A DNA stretch of 7,818 nucleotides, taken from Flavobacterium sp. GTDB lineage: Bacteria > Bacteroidota > Bacteroidia > Flavobacteriales > Flavobacteriaceae. Made by a program: the position numbers and the translations under genes. Location: positions 1 to 7,818 of the forward strand of contig DMHA01000140.1 in assembly GCA_003449615.1 (NCBI GenBank), given 5' to 3'. Positions 1-5,788 of the stretch are shown here, one piece after another; position 1 is the first letter of the stretch, and each line of letters starts with the position of its first letter. The notes beneath the pieces are model-generated. The model was not told the DNA's origin. It ran no database searches and was given only the letters and a program-made list of their open reading frames with translations.

Positions 1-1317
1 GAAAATGATTTCTATTCGAAAGACGTGAACAAGATTTCAATTACCGATGATGTTTCGGTGATTTCGATTATTGGTCAGGATTTGAGCACTTTCCATAAAC
101 CCTACACTTCATTGATTAAAAATAAGGTGGTGCCTATTCTTTTCAACAATACGGTAACGGGCAAAAACGTGAGTTTGGTGGTGAAAAAATCACAATTGAA
201 CAAGGCTTTGAACGTCATTCACGGAGAGATTTTTGGAGTTTCCAAGAAAATAAATATCGCCATTTTCGGTCACGGACTGGTAGGTGGCACTTTGATTAAT
301 CAAATATTAGAATCGGCACCAGCTATCGAAAAACGAAAAGACATTAAGTTGAATGTTTTTGCAATTGCAAATTCTAAAAACCTGCTTTTGAACAAAAACG
401 GAGTTTCTCCAAATTGGAAAAACGAAATTCAAACCAACGGTTTCTCTTATACAATTGATGATGTTATTGCTTTCGCCAATGAAAATAATTTGGAGAATTT
501 GATTGCCATTGACAACACGGCAAGTGCTTCATTTGTCGAAAATTACGTGACATTGGCAGAAAACAGTTTTGATTTAATTTCATCGAATAAAGTAGCGAAT
601 ACTTTGAGTTATAAATTTTACAAAGACTTGCGAAAAGTTTTGGCAGAAAACCAAAAGAATTATTTATACGAAACCAATGTTGGTGCAGGTTTACCATTGA
701 TTGATACGATAAAATTATTGCATCTTTCGGGTGAAAATATCACCAAAATTAAAGGAGTTTTCTCAGGAACTTTGAGTTATTTGTTTAATAATTTTTCTGC
801 AAAAGACGTTCCATTTAGCGAAATTCTGAAAGAAGCCATCGACAACGGTTATACCGAACCCGATCCAAGAGAAGATTTATGTGGAAACGATGTGGGTAGA
901 AAATTATTAATTTTGGCAAGAGAATTGGATTTGCAGAATGAATTCGAGGAAATCGACATTCAAAACCTGATTCCAGAACATTTGCGTGAAGGAAACGTTA
1001 CCGATTTCTTGAATAAATTAAAGGAATTCGACCCAATTTACACCAAAATAAGAGAAGACCAAGAACCCAATCACGTCTTGAGATACATTGGCGAATTGTC
1101 GGGCGATTTACAAAATGACAAAGGAAATCTGGAAGTAAAATTAGTTTCCGTACCTTCGGATACCGCTTTGGGAGGATTGAAAGGATCAGATTCTTTCTTC
1201 GAAATTTATACTGAATCCTACGGCGACCGACCCATCGTAATTCAAGGAGCTGGCGCAGGTTCGGCAGTTACGGCGAGAGGAGTTTTTGGAGATTTGTTGC
1301 GGTTGTCGGATAAATAA
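1..1317 (+). CDS. thrA: Bifunctional aspartokinase/homoserine dehydrogenase, 3' part (ACT + homoserine dehydrogenase)
   Basis: The reading frame is open from base 1, so the gene begins outside the window; 438 residues are visible, and the GTG at 25 is internal. Residues ~10-80 look like the last ACT domain of ThrA-type enzymes (VSVISIIGQDL). Residues ~84 onward are homoserine dehydrogenase, with the NAD(P)-binding G-x-G-x-x-G (GHGLVG, ~90-95), the substrate-domain motif GVFSGTLSYLF, and the family signature DPREDLCGNDVGRK. In that signature D297 and K301 (window numbering) match the catalytic Asp/Lys pair spaced by four. The ~350-residue dehydrogenase part is full length. It reduces aspartate semialdehyde to homoserine in the cytoplasm for threonine and methionine synthesis. 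That the missing N-terminus is an aspartokinase is inferred from the ACT-dehydrogenase order. No homoserine kinase or threonine synthase gene follows, so a methionine-branch copy (metL-like) is equally possible. Confidence 0.93.
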   Translation, partial: ENDFYSKDVNKISITDDVSVISIIGQDLSTFHKPYTSLIKNKVVPILFNNTVTGKNVSLVVKKSQLNKALNVIHGEIFGVSKKINIAIFGHGLVGGTLINQILESAPAIEKRKDIKLNVFAIANSKNLLLNKNGVSPNWKNEIQTNGFSYTIDDVIAFANENNLENLIAIDNTASASFVENYVTLAENSFDLISSNKVANTLSYKFYKDLRKVLAENQKNYLYETNVGAGLPLIDTIKLLHLSGENITKIKGVFSGTLSYLFNNFSAKDVPFSEILKEAIDNGYTEPDPREDLCGNDVGRKLLILARELDLQNEFEEIDIQNLIPEHLREGNVTDFLNKLKEFDPIYTKIREDQEPNHVLRYIGELSGDLQNDKGNLEVKLVSVPSDTALGGLKGSDSFFEIYTESYGDRPIVIQGAGAGSAVTARGVFGDLLRLSDK

Positions 1318-1347
1318 GTTGGTCTATTTTTCTAAACTAAAAAAATG

Positions 1348-1355
1348 TAACTTTG
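1348..1355 (+). promoter_or_regulatory. Putative -7 promoter element of the DUF3791 gene
   Basis: TAACTTTG matches the Bacteroidota -7 consensus TAnnTTTG exactly. It lies 16 bases before the ATG at 1372. The nearest upstream TTG (1319-1321) is 26 bases away, longer than the usual 17-23 spacing, so the -33 half is weak or absent. Confidence 0.45.
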
Positions 1356-1371
1356 TTAAAAGCTAATTGAT

Positions 1372-1617
1372 ATGAATACCATAACAAAAAAAACATTAGA
1401 CAAAGTCACAAGTGATAAAATTAGTTTTATTACCTACATCGTGCCAGCCTTTGCCGAAGCCTATAAAATGAATGTCCAAGAAGCATATTTATACCTAAAA
1501 AAATATGGTGCTAGGGATTTTTTAAATAAACATTGGTGGGCGTTGCACGCGGATAGTTCATTTTGGGCAGTACGAAGTTTGTACAATGTATGTTATAAAA
1601 ATGGTGGATTAAAATGA
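1372..1617 (+). CDS. DUF3791-family small protein
   Basis: This 81-residue protein resembles the DUF3791 family: a helical N-terminal part (FITYIVPAFAEAYKMN), then the typical YLKKYGARDFLNKHWWALH block and a C-terminal helix. The family has no established biochemical function that I know of. From memory, its genes often sit next to DUF3990 genes, whose products are related to ADP-ribosyltransferases, which suggests a toxin-antitoxin-like or effector module. Here the stop codon overlaps the next ATG (ATGA at 1614-1617), the usual sign of translational coupling, and that next frame begins like DUF3990. The ATG at 1372 is chosen because a TAnnTTTG box lies 16 bases upstream and the family motif starts shortly after. 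The gene lies between a core biosynthetic gene and OsmC and is probably acquired. Family assignment is by eye. Confidence 0.72.
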   Translation: MNTITKKTLDKVTSDKISFITYIVPAFAEAYKMNVQEAYLYLKKYGARDFLNKHWWALHADSSFWAVRSLYNVCYKNGGLK

Positions 1618-1712
1618 AAATTTATCACGGAAGCTATTTTTTATTTCCTCAAATTTCAGAAAATCAGCAAATAGATAGTGCTTTGAAAATATATAAAGTG
1701 TTTAAAAAGTAA
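1614..1712 (+). pseudogene. Stub of a DUF3990-type gene (start only)
   Basis: A 32-residue frame starts at the ATG overlapping the stop of the DUF3791 gene. Its first seven residues, MKIYHGS, match the conserved start of DUF3990 proteins (about 150-180 residues in full-length members, from memory). After that the sequence no longer follows the family and ends at TAA 1710-1712. The simplest reading is a gene that lost almost all of its body by internal deletion, keeping the start and perhaps a few terminal codons (ALKIYKVFKK). It could instead be an unrelated small coupled peptide. The upstream partner is intact, so if the pair was a toxin-antitoxin-like module, the larger component is gone. 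Confidence 0.5.
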
Positions 1713-1809
1713 ACTATAAAATTCTCCAAGTTCGATTCGATTCATTAGTTAAAGAATTTTCAAATAATATCAATTAACCTTTAAAACAAGACTAACCTCC
1801 AGTCTTAGC

Positions 1810-1840
1810 TCCCTCCCCTTCGGGGAGGGCTGGGGAGGGG
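1810..1840 (+). repeat. GC-rich hairpin and potential G-quadruplex before osmC
   Basis: CCCTCCCC (1811-1818) and GGGGAGGG (1822-1829) form a perfect 8-bp stem with a TTC loop. A second G-block, GGGGAGGGG (1832-1840), can compete for the same C-rich strand. On the + strand 1822-1840 has four G-runs with 1-2 nt loops, the pattern of a G-quadruplex. It ends four bases before the OsmC ATG. The composition is unlike the surrounding AT-rich DNA. Similar C/G-block repeats are, from memory, dispersed in flavobacterial intergenic regions. Confidence 0.7.
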
Positions 1841-1844
1841 AACA

Positions 1845-2276
1845 ATGAAAATAACATTAAACAGAATAAACGAAAACTTCCACTTCGAATTGAAAAACGA
1901 ACGTGGACATATTGTAAATGTAGATGCCCGTCCTGATTTTGGAGGCAATGATATGGGAGCAAGTCCAATGGAACTGCTCCTGATGGGAGTGGCTGGTTGC
2001 AGCGGAATTGATATGATTTCGATTCTAAAAAAACAGCGTCAGGAAATCACTTCTTTCAAAGCAGATGTTGAAGGCGTTAGAGAAGAAGTGGGCGATGCCA
2101 AACCTTTCAAAGATATTTATGTGGTATTTTATTTGGAAGGAAATATCAAAGAAGACAAAGCGTTGAAAGCTGCCCAATTGTCTTTCGAAAAATATTGCTC
2201 GGTTGCCAAAACAGTGGAACCAACAGCAACCATACATTATAAAGTAGTTTTGAACAATGTGCCCCTTGGCAAATAG
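1845..2276 (+). CDS. OsmC/Ohr-family peroxiredoxin-like protein
   Basis: The 143-residue protein has the OsmC fold signatures: N-terminal strand region, GASPMELLLMGVAGCSGIDM with the first redox cysteine C52, and FEKYCSVAKTV with the second cysteine C118. Both cysteines needed for thiol-dependent reduction of organic hydroperoxides are present, so the protein should be catalytically competent and cytoplasmic. Length is normal for the family. It is closer to the YhfA-like OsmC group than to Ohr by general look, so the physiological substrate is open. The ATG at 1845 gives the usual family N-terminus. It is preceded directly by a stable GC hairpin/G-rich tract that would cover the ribosome-binding region, so translation may be sensitive to this structure. 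From memory, OsmC genes often neighbour methionine-branch genes in flavobacteria. If so, the DUF3791 pair may be an insertion between this gene and the dehydrogenase gene. Confidence 0.88.
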   Translation: MKITLNRINENFHFELKNERGHIVNVDARPDFGGNDMGASPMELLLMGVAGCSGIDMISILKKQRQEITSFKADVEGVREEVGDAKPFKDIYVVFYLEGNIKEDKALKAAQLSFEKYCSVAKTVEPTATIHYKVVLNNVPLGK

Positions 2277-2355
2277 TTGACGGTCAGCTAATAAAAACGA
2301 AACAGATAAAAACATTTAATCTAAACATATTGAAGAATAAATTATAAAATAGTTA

Positions 2356-2835
2356 ATGGAAAAAATTACTCTTAAAATAAAATTTTTAGGGCTTTATCAA
2401 TTAATCGGCGGAATAGTTGGAATTTTAAATACAATACGATTTCTTCCAAATTTTACTCAAATCAATGGTGACATATTTTTATTGCTATTAGCTATATTTC
2501 TTTTATATAGTTTTTCCATTTATTGTGGATATTTACTAATTAAAAAACGAAATATTCAAGGTTTAAATCTCTCAGTTTATAATCAATTAATACAAATTAT
2601 TGGTTTTGGAGTTTTAGGTTATGCTTTTCATTTTACAGCTGGAATTTACAGCGGAATTAAACTGAACTTGACAAATGACACAATTGCAACTTTTATGTTT
2701 GGACATAGTATGGCGAGAATTGACATTAATAATCTAAACGGATTTACAGAAATAAGTATAAATTTTATTGCGATAATACTTTTGAATCTAATTTTGAATC
2801 TAAAAAACAAAGTAGAAAAAATAGCAGAAACGTAA
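2356..2835 (+). CDS. Orphan four-helix membrane protein
   Basis: I do not recognise a family. The 159-residue product has four hydrophobic segments at about residues 10-30, 38-62, 75-100 and 133-150. A basic cytoplasmic-looking loop (KKRN, 63-66) lies between helices 2 and 3, and a polar loop of ~32 residues between helices 3 and 4. No signal peptide cleavage motif, catalytic motif or cysteine pair is visible. It starts with ATG at 2356 and ends 170 bp before the convergent epimerase gene. The coding sequence is more AT-rich than the OsmC gene before it, and a structured intergenic element follows directly, which fits a recently acquired orphan gene. No TAnnTTTG promoter box is visible in the ~80 bases upstream. 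Function unknown. Confidence 0.7.
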   Translation: MEKITLKIKFLGLYQLIGGIVGILNTIRFLPNFTQINGDIFLLLLAIFLLYSFSIYCGYLLIKKRNIQGLNLSVYNQLIQIIGFGVLGYAFHFTAGIYSGIKLNLTNDTIATFMFGHSMARIDINNLNGFTEISINFIAIILLNLILNLKNKVEKIAET

Positions 2836-2904
2836 AAACCAATTGAAAAACATAAAATAGCCGAACCGCCAACAGCTACTACAAAGGATTTGGGCAATTG
2901 GTTT
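2836..2904. repeat. Intergenic inverted repeat after the orphan gene
   Basis: AAACCAATTG (2836-2845) and CAATTGGTTT (2895-2904) form a perfect 10-bp inverted repeat around a 49-nt loop. The loop contains CCGAACCGCCAACAGC (2861-2876), a string I associate from memory with dispersed cassette- or repeat-like elements in Bacteroidota. It begins right after the stop of the orphan gene and could act as a transcription end for convergent genes or be the end of a mobile cassette. Confidence 0.5.
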
Positions 2905-3004
2905 AACGGGATGTTGGTTTTGTTTGGCAGTATAGGGAAATCCGAAAATAGGGCTTAATTTAGTCCCAAACCCGCTGTAGTCCCAGAACGGTTTTTATGA
3001 TAGT

Positions 3005-3406
3005 TTATCGAATTTCCTGACACAATTCAATCAAAACACCATTAGTGCTTTTTGGGTGCAAAAAAGCAACTAATTTGTTATCGGCTCCCTTTTTGGGAAC
3101 TTCATTCAAGACAATAAATCCTTCGCCTTTCAATCGTTCAATTTCGGCTACAATATCATCAACATCAAAAGCAATATGATGAATTCCCTCTCCTTTTTTG
3201 GCAATGAATTTGGCGATAGAACTTTCGGGATTTGTAGCTTCCAGAAGTTCAATTTTGTTTGGGCCAGAATTGAAAAAGGCAGTTTTCACACCTTCACTGG
3301 TGACTTCTTCCTGTTTATAAGATGGTGTGCCAAAGAGTTTTTCATAAATTTTGGACGACTCTTCTAAATTAGCAACAGCTATTCCAATATGTTCAATTTT
3401 TTTCAT
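3005..3406 (-). CDS. mce: Methylmalonyl-CoA epimerase (VOC family)
   Basis: This 133-residue single-domain VOC-fold enzyme converts (2R)- and (2S)-methylmalonyl-CoA into each other, linking propionyl-CoA or succinyl-CoA flux to methylmalonyl-CoA mutase in the cytoplasm. The sequence has the two beta-alpha-beta-beta-beta halves expected: KKIEHIGIAVANLEES at the start and GIHHIAFDVDDI in the middle. Candidate metal ligands are H6, E53 (KIELLE), H77 (second His of HH) and E127 (LIELC), the pattern seen in this family. Length is typical. I choose the ATG at 3406; the frame extends six codons further to a GTG at 3424, but family members begin with M-(K)-KIEHIG. The gene stands alone on the - strand, divergent from rbfA and convergent with the orphan membrane gene. 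No mutase gene is in the window. Confidence 0.92.
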   Translation of the reverse strand: MKKIEHIGIAVANLEESSKIYEKLFGTPSYKQEEVTSEGVKTAFFNSGPNKIELLEATNPESSIAKFIAKKGEGIHHIAFDVDDIVAEIERLKGEGFIVLNEVPKKGADNKLVAFLHPKSTNGVLIELCQEIR

Positions 3407-3425
3407 CGGTAAAAATTTTGCCACA

Positions 3426-3480
3426 CCCGAGCGATAGCGAACTTACGAAGTAAAGTCACTTAGACTCGAAGTGTTTTTTG
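3426..3480. repeat. Dispersed hairpin repeat, copy 1, with T-run
   Basis: CCCGAGCGATAGCGAAC (3426-3442) is identical over 17 bases to 5745-5761. It is followed by TTACGAAGTAA (3443-3453), a 4-bp stem with GAA loop. Further right CACTT (3457-3461) and AAGTG (3469-3473) can pair around a 7-nt loop, followed by six T (3474-3479), which resembles a weak rightward terminator. The element lies in the divergent region between the epimerase gene and rbfA. Confidence 0.55.
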
Positions 3481-3548
3481 TAAATATATGAAATAAAAAA
3501 TTCTGGCATTGATAATTTATAGAATTTAAAAACTCCAATATACTTAAA

Positions 3549-3594
3549 CTTTGTGACTTTGCGTCTTTGTGGCTCTAAAAAAATTGTATTTTTG
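3549..3594 (+). promoter_or_regulatory. rbfA promoter with three tandem CTTTGYGN octamers
   Basis: TATTTTTG (3587-3594) matches the Bacteroidota -7 consensus TAnnTTTG. A TTG at 3567-3569 lies 17 bases upstream, within the accepted -33 spacing. The -33 TTG lies in the last of three tandem imperfect octamers of form CTTTGYGN (3549-3556, 3557-3564, 3565-3572). The -7 box ends five bases before the rbfA ATG at 3599, so transcription would start at or beside the start codon. Confidence 0.65.
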
Positions 3595-3598
3595 CACC

Positions 3599-3991
3599 AT
3601 GGAAACAAATAGACAGAAAAAAATAGGGGGCGTAATCCAAAAAGATTTGGTTGATATTCTGCAAGGCGAAGTGCGAAAAAATGGAGTTAGTAATTTAATC
3701 ATTTCCGTATCCAAAGTTAGCGTAACTTCTGATTTATCAGTAGCAACGGTGCATTTAAGCATATTCCCTCAAGACAAAGCCGAGGAAACTTTAGTGGCTA
3801 TAAAAACAAATTCTAAATTAATCAAACACGATTTGTCGCAACGTGTTCGTTTACAATTGCGAAAAGTTCCCAATTTGGTTTTCTTCATAGATGATTCATT
3901 AGATTATATCGAAAAAATTGACAATGCTTTGTCCAACAAAGACAATCCCATTGAGAACCGTGAGCTTCTAGAAAAACGTAGATTCCAATAA
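3599..3991 (+). CDS. rbfA: Ribosome-binding factor A
   Basis: The 130-residue protein binds the 30S subunit during maturation and is needed for late 16S rRNA processing. The sequence shows the single KH-type domain: N-terminal helix METNRQKKIGGVIQKDLVDILQ, strand with VSVTSDLSVATVHLSIFP, and the C-terminal LRKVPNLVFFIDDSLDYIEKID block that closes the domain, followed by a short charged tail. Length is normal. The ATG at 3599 is chosen because it gives the conserved MET-NRQKKIG start; an in-frame GTG at 3569 is inside the promoter repeats. The next gene starts three bases after the TAA, so the two genes are one transcription unit. If the promoter is placed correctly, the mRNA has almost no leader. 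Confidence 0.95.
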   Translation: METNRQKKIGGVIQKDLVDILQGEVRKNGVSNLIISVSKVSVTSDLSVATVHLSIFPQDKAEETLVAIKTNSKLIKHDLSQRVRLQLRKVPNLVFFIDDSLDYIEKIDNALSNKDNPIENRELLEKRRFQ

Positions 3992-3994
3992 AAT

Positions 3995-5194
3995 TTGAAC
4001 TTCCCACTTTACATAGCCAAAAGATATATTTTTAGCAACAGCAAAAACAACGCTATCAATATCATCAATCGAATTGCCAGTATGGGAATCATAGTTGGCG
4101 CGATGGCTTTGTTCGTTGTATTATCTGTTTTTAGCGGATTGAAAGTTTTTAGTCTTTCCTTCTCTAATGATATTGACCCCGATTTAAAAATCAGCAGTAC
4201 TTTAGGAAAATCGTTTTTAATTTCGTCTTTACAAGAAAAGCAAATCAACCAAATAGAGGGTTTGGTTTCCTTTAGCAAAATCATTGAGGAAAGGGTTTTG
4301 TTTACCTTCAACGGGAAACAAGAAGTAACTTATTTGAAAGGAATTGACGAAAATTTCAATAAAGTAAACGCAATAAAGAAAACCATTTACAGTGGCGATT
4401 GGCTTGAAAATGATACTTACCAAGTGGTGGTGGGCAACGGAATTGCCAATACTTTTTCGATGGGATTGCTTGATTTCAACAATCAATTAGAGGTTATGGT
4501 GCCCAGACCCGGCAAAGGCACAATCGAAAATTCAGAAGAAGCTTTCAATAAAGTCACTGTAATTCCTGTTGGGATTTACGCCATCAGCGAAGAATTAGAT
4601 TCTAAATATGTTTTTGCCGATTTGGGTTTGGCTCAAGAATTATTAGAATTCAAACCCAATCAAATTTCAGGAATTGAATTAAAGATGAAAAAAGATGCGG
4701 ATGAAAACGCCATAATCAATAAACTTCAAACCGTTTTCAATAATAAAATTACCATAAAAAACAGGGCTCAACTCAACGAATCGTTGTATAAAATGTTGAA
4801 TACAGAAAATCTTGCGGTCTATTTGATTTTTACTTTGGTGATTATCATTGCACTTTTCAACCTTATTGGTGCCTTGATAATGATGATTTTAGACAAAAAA
4901 GGAAACCTAAAAACTTTATTATACTTAGGAACCCAAATCAAGGATTTGCGCAAAATATTTCTGTTGCAAGGCACTTTATTGAGTGTTTTTGGGGGAATAA
5001 TTGGTTTAACTTTAGGCATTGCCATCGTATTATTGCAACAACGTTTTCAATGGGTAATGATTACTCCATCACTGGCCTATCCTGTGGTTTTTTCTATAGA
5101 AAATGTGCTGGTTGTTTTGGCAACCATTATCACACTTGGCTTTCTCGCATCGTTGATTGCGAGTAGTCGCGTGAGTAAGAGGTTGTTGGATTAA
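3995..5194 (+). CDS. LolC/LolE-type ABC transporter permease (FtsX/MacB family)
   Basis: This 399-residue inner-membrane permease probably belongs to a lipoprotein-releasing LolCDE-like complex. The layout is that of the family: a conserved N-terminal amphipathic stretch (FPLYIAKRYIF), one helix at ~27-50 with GAMALFVVLSVFSGL, a large periplasmic MacB-like domain (~52-270), and three C-terminal helices at ~273-298, 321-347 and 370-391 forming the FtsX domain. The coupling-helix region LKTLLYLGTQIKDLRKIF lies between helices 2 and 3. The ATPase partner LolD is not in the window. The start is TTG at 3995: the peptide beginning there has the conserved family N-terminus and lies three bases after the rbfA stop, while no ATG fits. 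Co-transcription with rbfA is expected; this pairing is, from memory, common in Bacteroidota. LolC versus LolE cannot be decided here. Confidence 0.88.
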   Translation: MNFPLYIAKRYIFSNSKNNAINIINRIASMGIIVGAMALFVVLSVFSGLKVFSLSFSNDIDPDLKISSTLGKSFLISSLQEKQINQIEGLVSFSKIIEERVLFTFNGKQEVTYLKGIDENFNKVNAIKKTIYSGDWLENDTYQVVVGNGIANTFSMGLLDFNNQLEVMVPRPGKGTIENSEEAFNKVTVIPVGIYAISEELDSKYVFADLGLAQELLEFKPNQISGIELKMKKDADENAIINKLQTVFNNKITIKNRAQLNESLYKMLNTENLAVYLIFTLVIIIALFNLIGALIMMILDKKGNLKTLLYLGTQIKDLRKIFLLQGTLLSVFGGIIGLTLGIAIVLLQQRFQWVMITPSLAYPVVFSIENVLVVLATIITLGFLASLIASSRVSKRLLD

Positions 5195-5251
5195 GATTTT
5201 TTTTGGAACGGATAGGAATCATTCTCATTTCAATGGCAACATTGCAGAAAC

Positions 5252-5347
5252 CTACTGACAAACTTCCAGCACTTCGAGCTGTTCTTTATAACGAATAATT
5301 TTTTTATATAAGGCTGTGGCGAATGTCTCTGACGCATCCACTACCAC
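5252..5347 (-). pseudogene. Short remnant frame after the rodA fragment
   Basis: I do not recognise this. A 31-codon frame begins with GTG at 5347, overlaps the last 7 bp of the rodA fragment and stops at 5254. It reads VVVDASETFATALYKKIIRY, continues with a helical charged stretch and ends EVLEVCQ. Just past the stop, a different frame reads on as VGFCNVAIEMRMIPIRSKK, protein-like, so the stop may be a frameshift scar in a longer lost gene. Alternatively it is chance. Confidence 0.25.
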
Positions 5348-5466
5348 TCATTCACTTTATTGGCATCCATTTTTATAAAAATAAAAAGCAAAATAGTAAA
5401 ACCCCAAAGTCCAGAACCCCCATAAGAAAAGAAAGGTAATGGCACTCCAATGGTTGGAAAAACACT
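5341..5466 (-). pseudogene. rodA: 3' fragment of rodA (SEDS glycosyltransferase)
   Basis: On the - strand the last ~40 codons match the C-terminus of RodA: FPTIGVPLPFFSYGGSGLWG is the SEDS-family signature, followed by the final helix (FTILLFIFIKMDA) and NKVNEW, then TAG at 5341-5343. Intact RodA is a ~400-residue membrane enzyme that polymerises peptidoglycan during elongation. Nothing upstream of about 5466 in this frame resembles the other helices; the frame continues into unrelated sequence to 5598. The fragment therefore has no start, no other transmembrane segments and no catalytic loop. It is a leftover of a duplication, recombination or integration event, and a functional rodA must lie elsewhere. 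The homology break coincides with a small inverted repeat at 5459-5481. Confidence 0.82.
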
Positions 5467-5481
5467 CGGATCAAGTGTTTT
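5459..5481. repeat. Inverted repeat at the rodA break point
   Basis: AAAACACT (5459-5466) and AGTGTTTT (5474-5481) form a perfect 8-bp stem with the 7-nt loop CGGATCA. It sits exactly where RodA similarity ends. It may be a junction scar, a recombination site or a weak terminator. Confidence 0.5.
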
Positions 5482-5502
5482 GCTAGTTTTTGTTTTCTTT
5501 AA

Positions 5503-5532
5503 TTGTAAATTCCCAAAAATTATGTAGTTTTG
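5503..5532 (+). promoter_or_regulatory. Promoter of the split XRE regulator
   Basis: TTG (5503-5505), a 19-base spacer and TAGTTTTG (5525-5532) fit the Bacteroidota TTG / TAnnTTTG promoter well. Transcription would begin near 5538, a few bases before the TTG codon at 5544 that opens the broken regulator frame. Confidence 0.6.
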
Positions 5533-5631
5533 ATAACTAAAATTTGAACAGTTTGAACAAAGCCGTAGGAGAAAAACACAAAGAGTTAAGAAAAACAAGA
5601 GGTATGGAATTAGAAAATATCCTGCACGAAC

Positions 5632-5788
5632 TTATACCAATAACATTTGTAAAATAGTTCAATAGTTTAAGGTGTAATGCCGATTACTTGTCCCGAAAAT
5701 TCGGGATAGTATGAAAATAGTCCATTTTTCTTGGACTATATTGCCCCGAGCGATAGCGAACAGGCGAAGCAATACATAATCGGTATAA
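5632..5788. mobile_element. MITE-like element with terminal inverted repeats
   Basis: The 157-bp segment begins TTATACC (5632-5638) and ends GGTATAA (5782-5788), a perfect 7-bp terminal inverted repeat that extends imperfectly (10 of the first 12 positions). It encodes nothing. Inside are three hairpins in a row: GTAAT/ATTAC (5674-5687), TCCCGAA/TTCGGGA (5691-5706) and ATAGTCCA/TGGACTAT (5717-5739). Then comes the 17-base repeat CCCGAGCGATAGCGAAC (5745-5761), also found at 3426. It interrupts an XRE gene. A target duplication is unclear: AC or AAC flanks both ends. Confidence 0.7.
5745..5761. repeat. Dispersed 17-base repeat, copy 2
   Basis: CCCGAGCGATAGCGAAC is identical to 3426-3442. In both copies three further bases are followed by CGAAG. 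This copy lies inside the MITE-like element. Confidence 0.7.

Noticed and set aside
3407..3424. GTG start at 3424 for the epimerase
   Set aside because: It would add six residues not seen in the family; the ATG at 3406 gives the conserved beginning.
4009..4311. - strand frame inside the permease gene
   Set aside because: It is opposite a well-conserved permease coding region, has no motif and is a frame shadow. The same holds for - strand frames at 464-697, 2025-2315, 2646-2897, 3544-3762, 4229-4486, 4819-5025 and 5659-5877, and the + strand frame at 3176-3367.
5195..5212. Rho-independent terminator after the permease gene
   Set aside because: There is a T-run (5198-5206 region) but no stem in front of it.
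5341..5598. An 85-residue - strand gene containing the SEDS motif
   Set aside because: The first half is non-homologous sequence overlapping the XRE promoter and 5' end; only the last ~40 codons are RodA, with no other helices.
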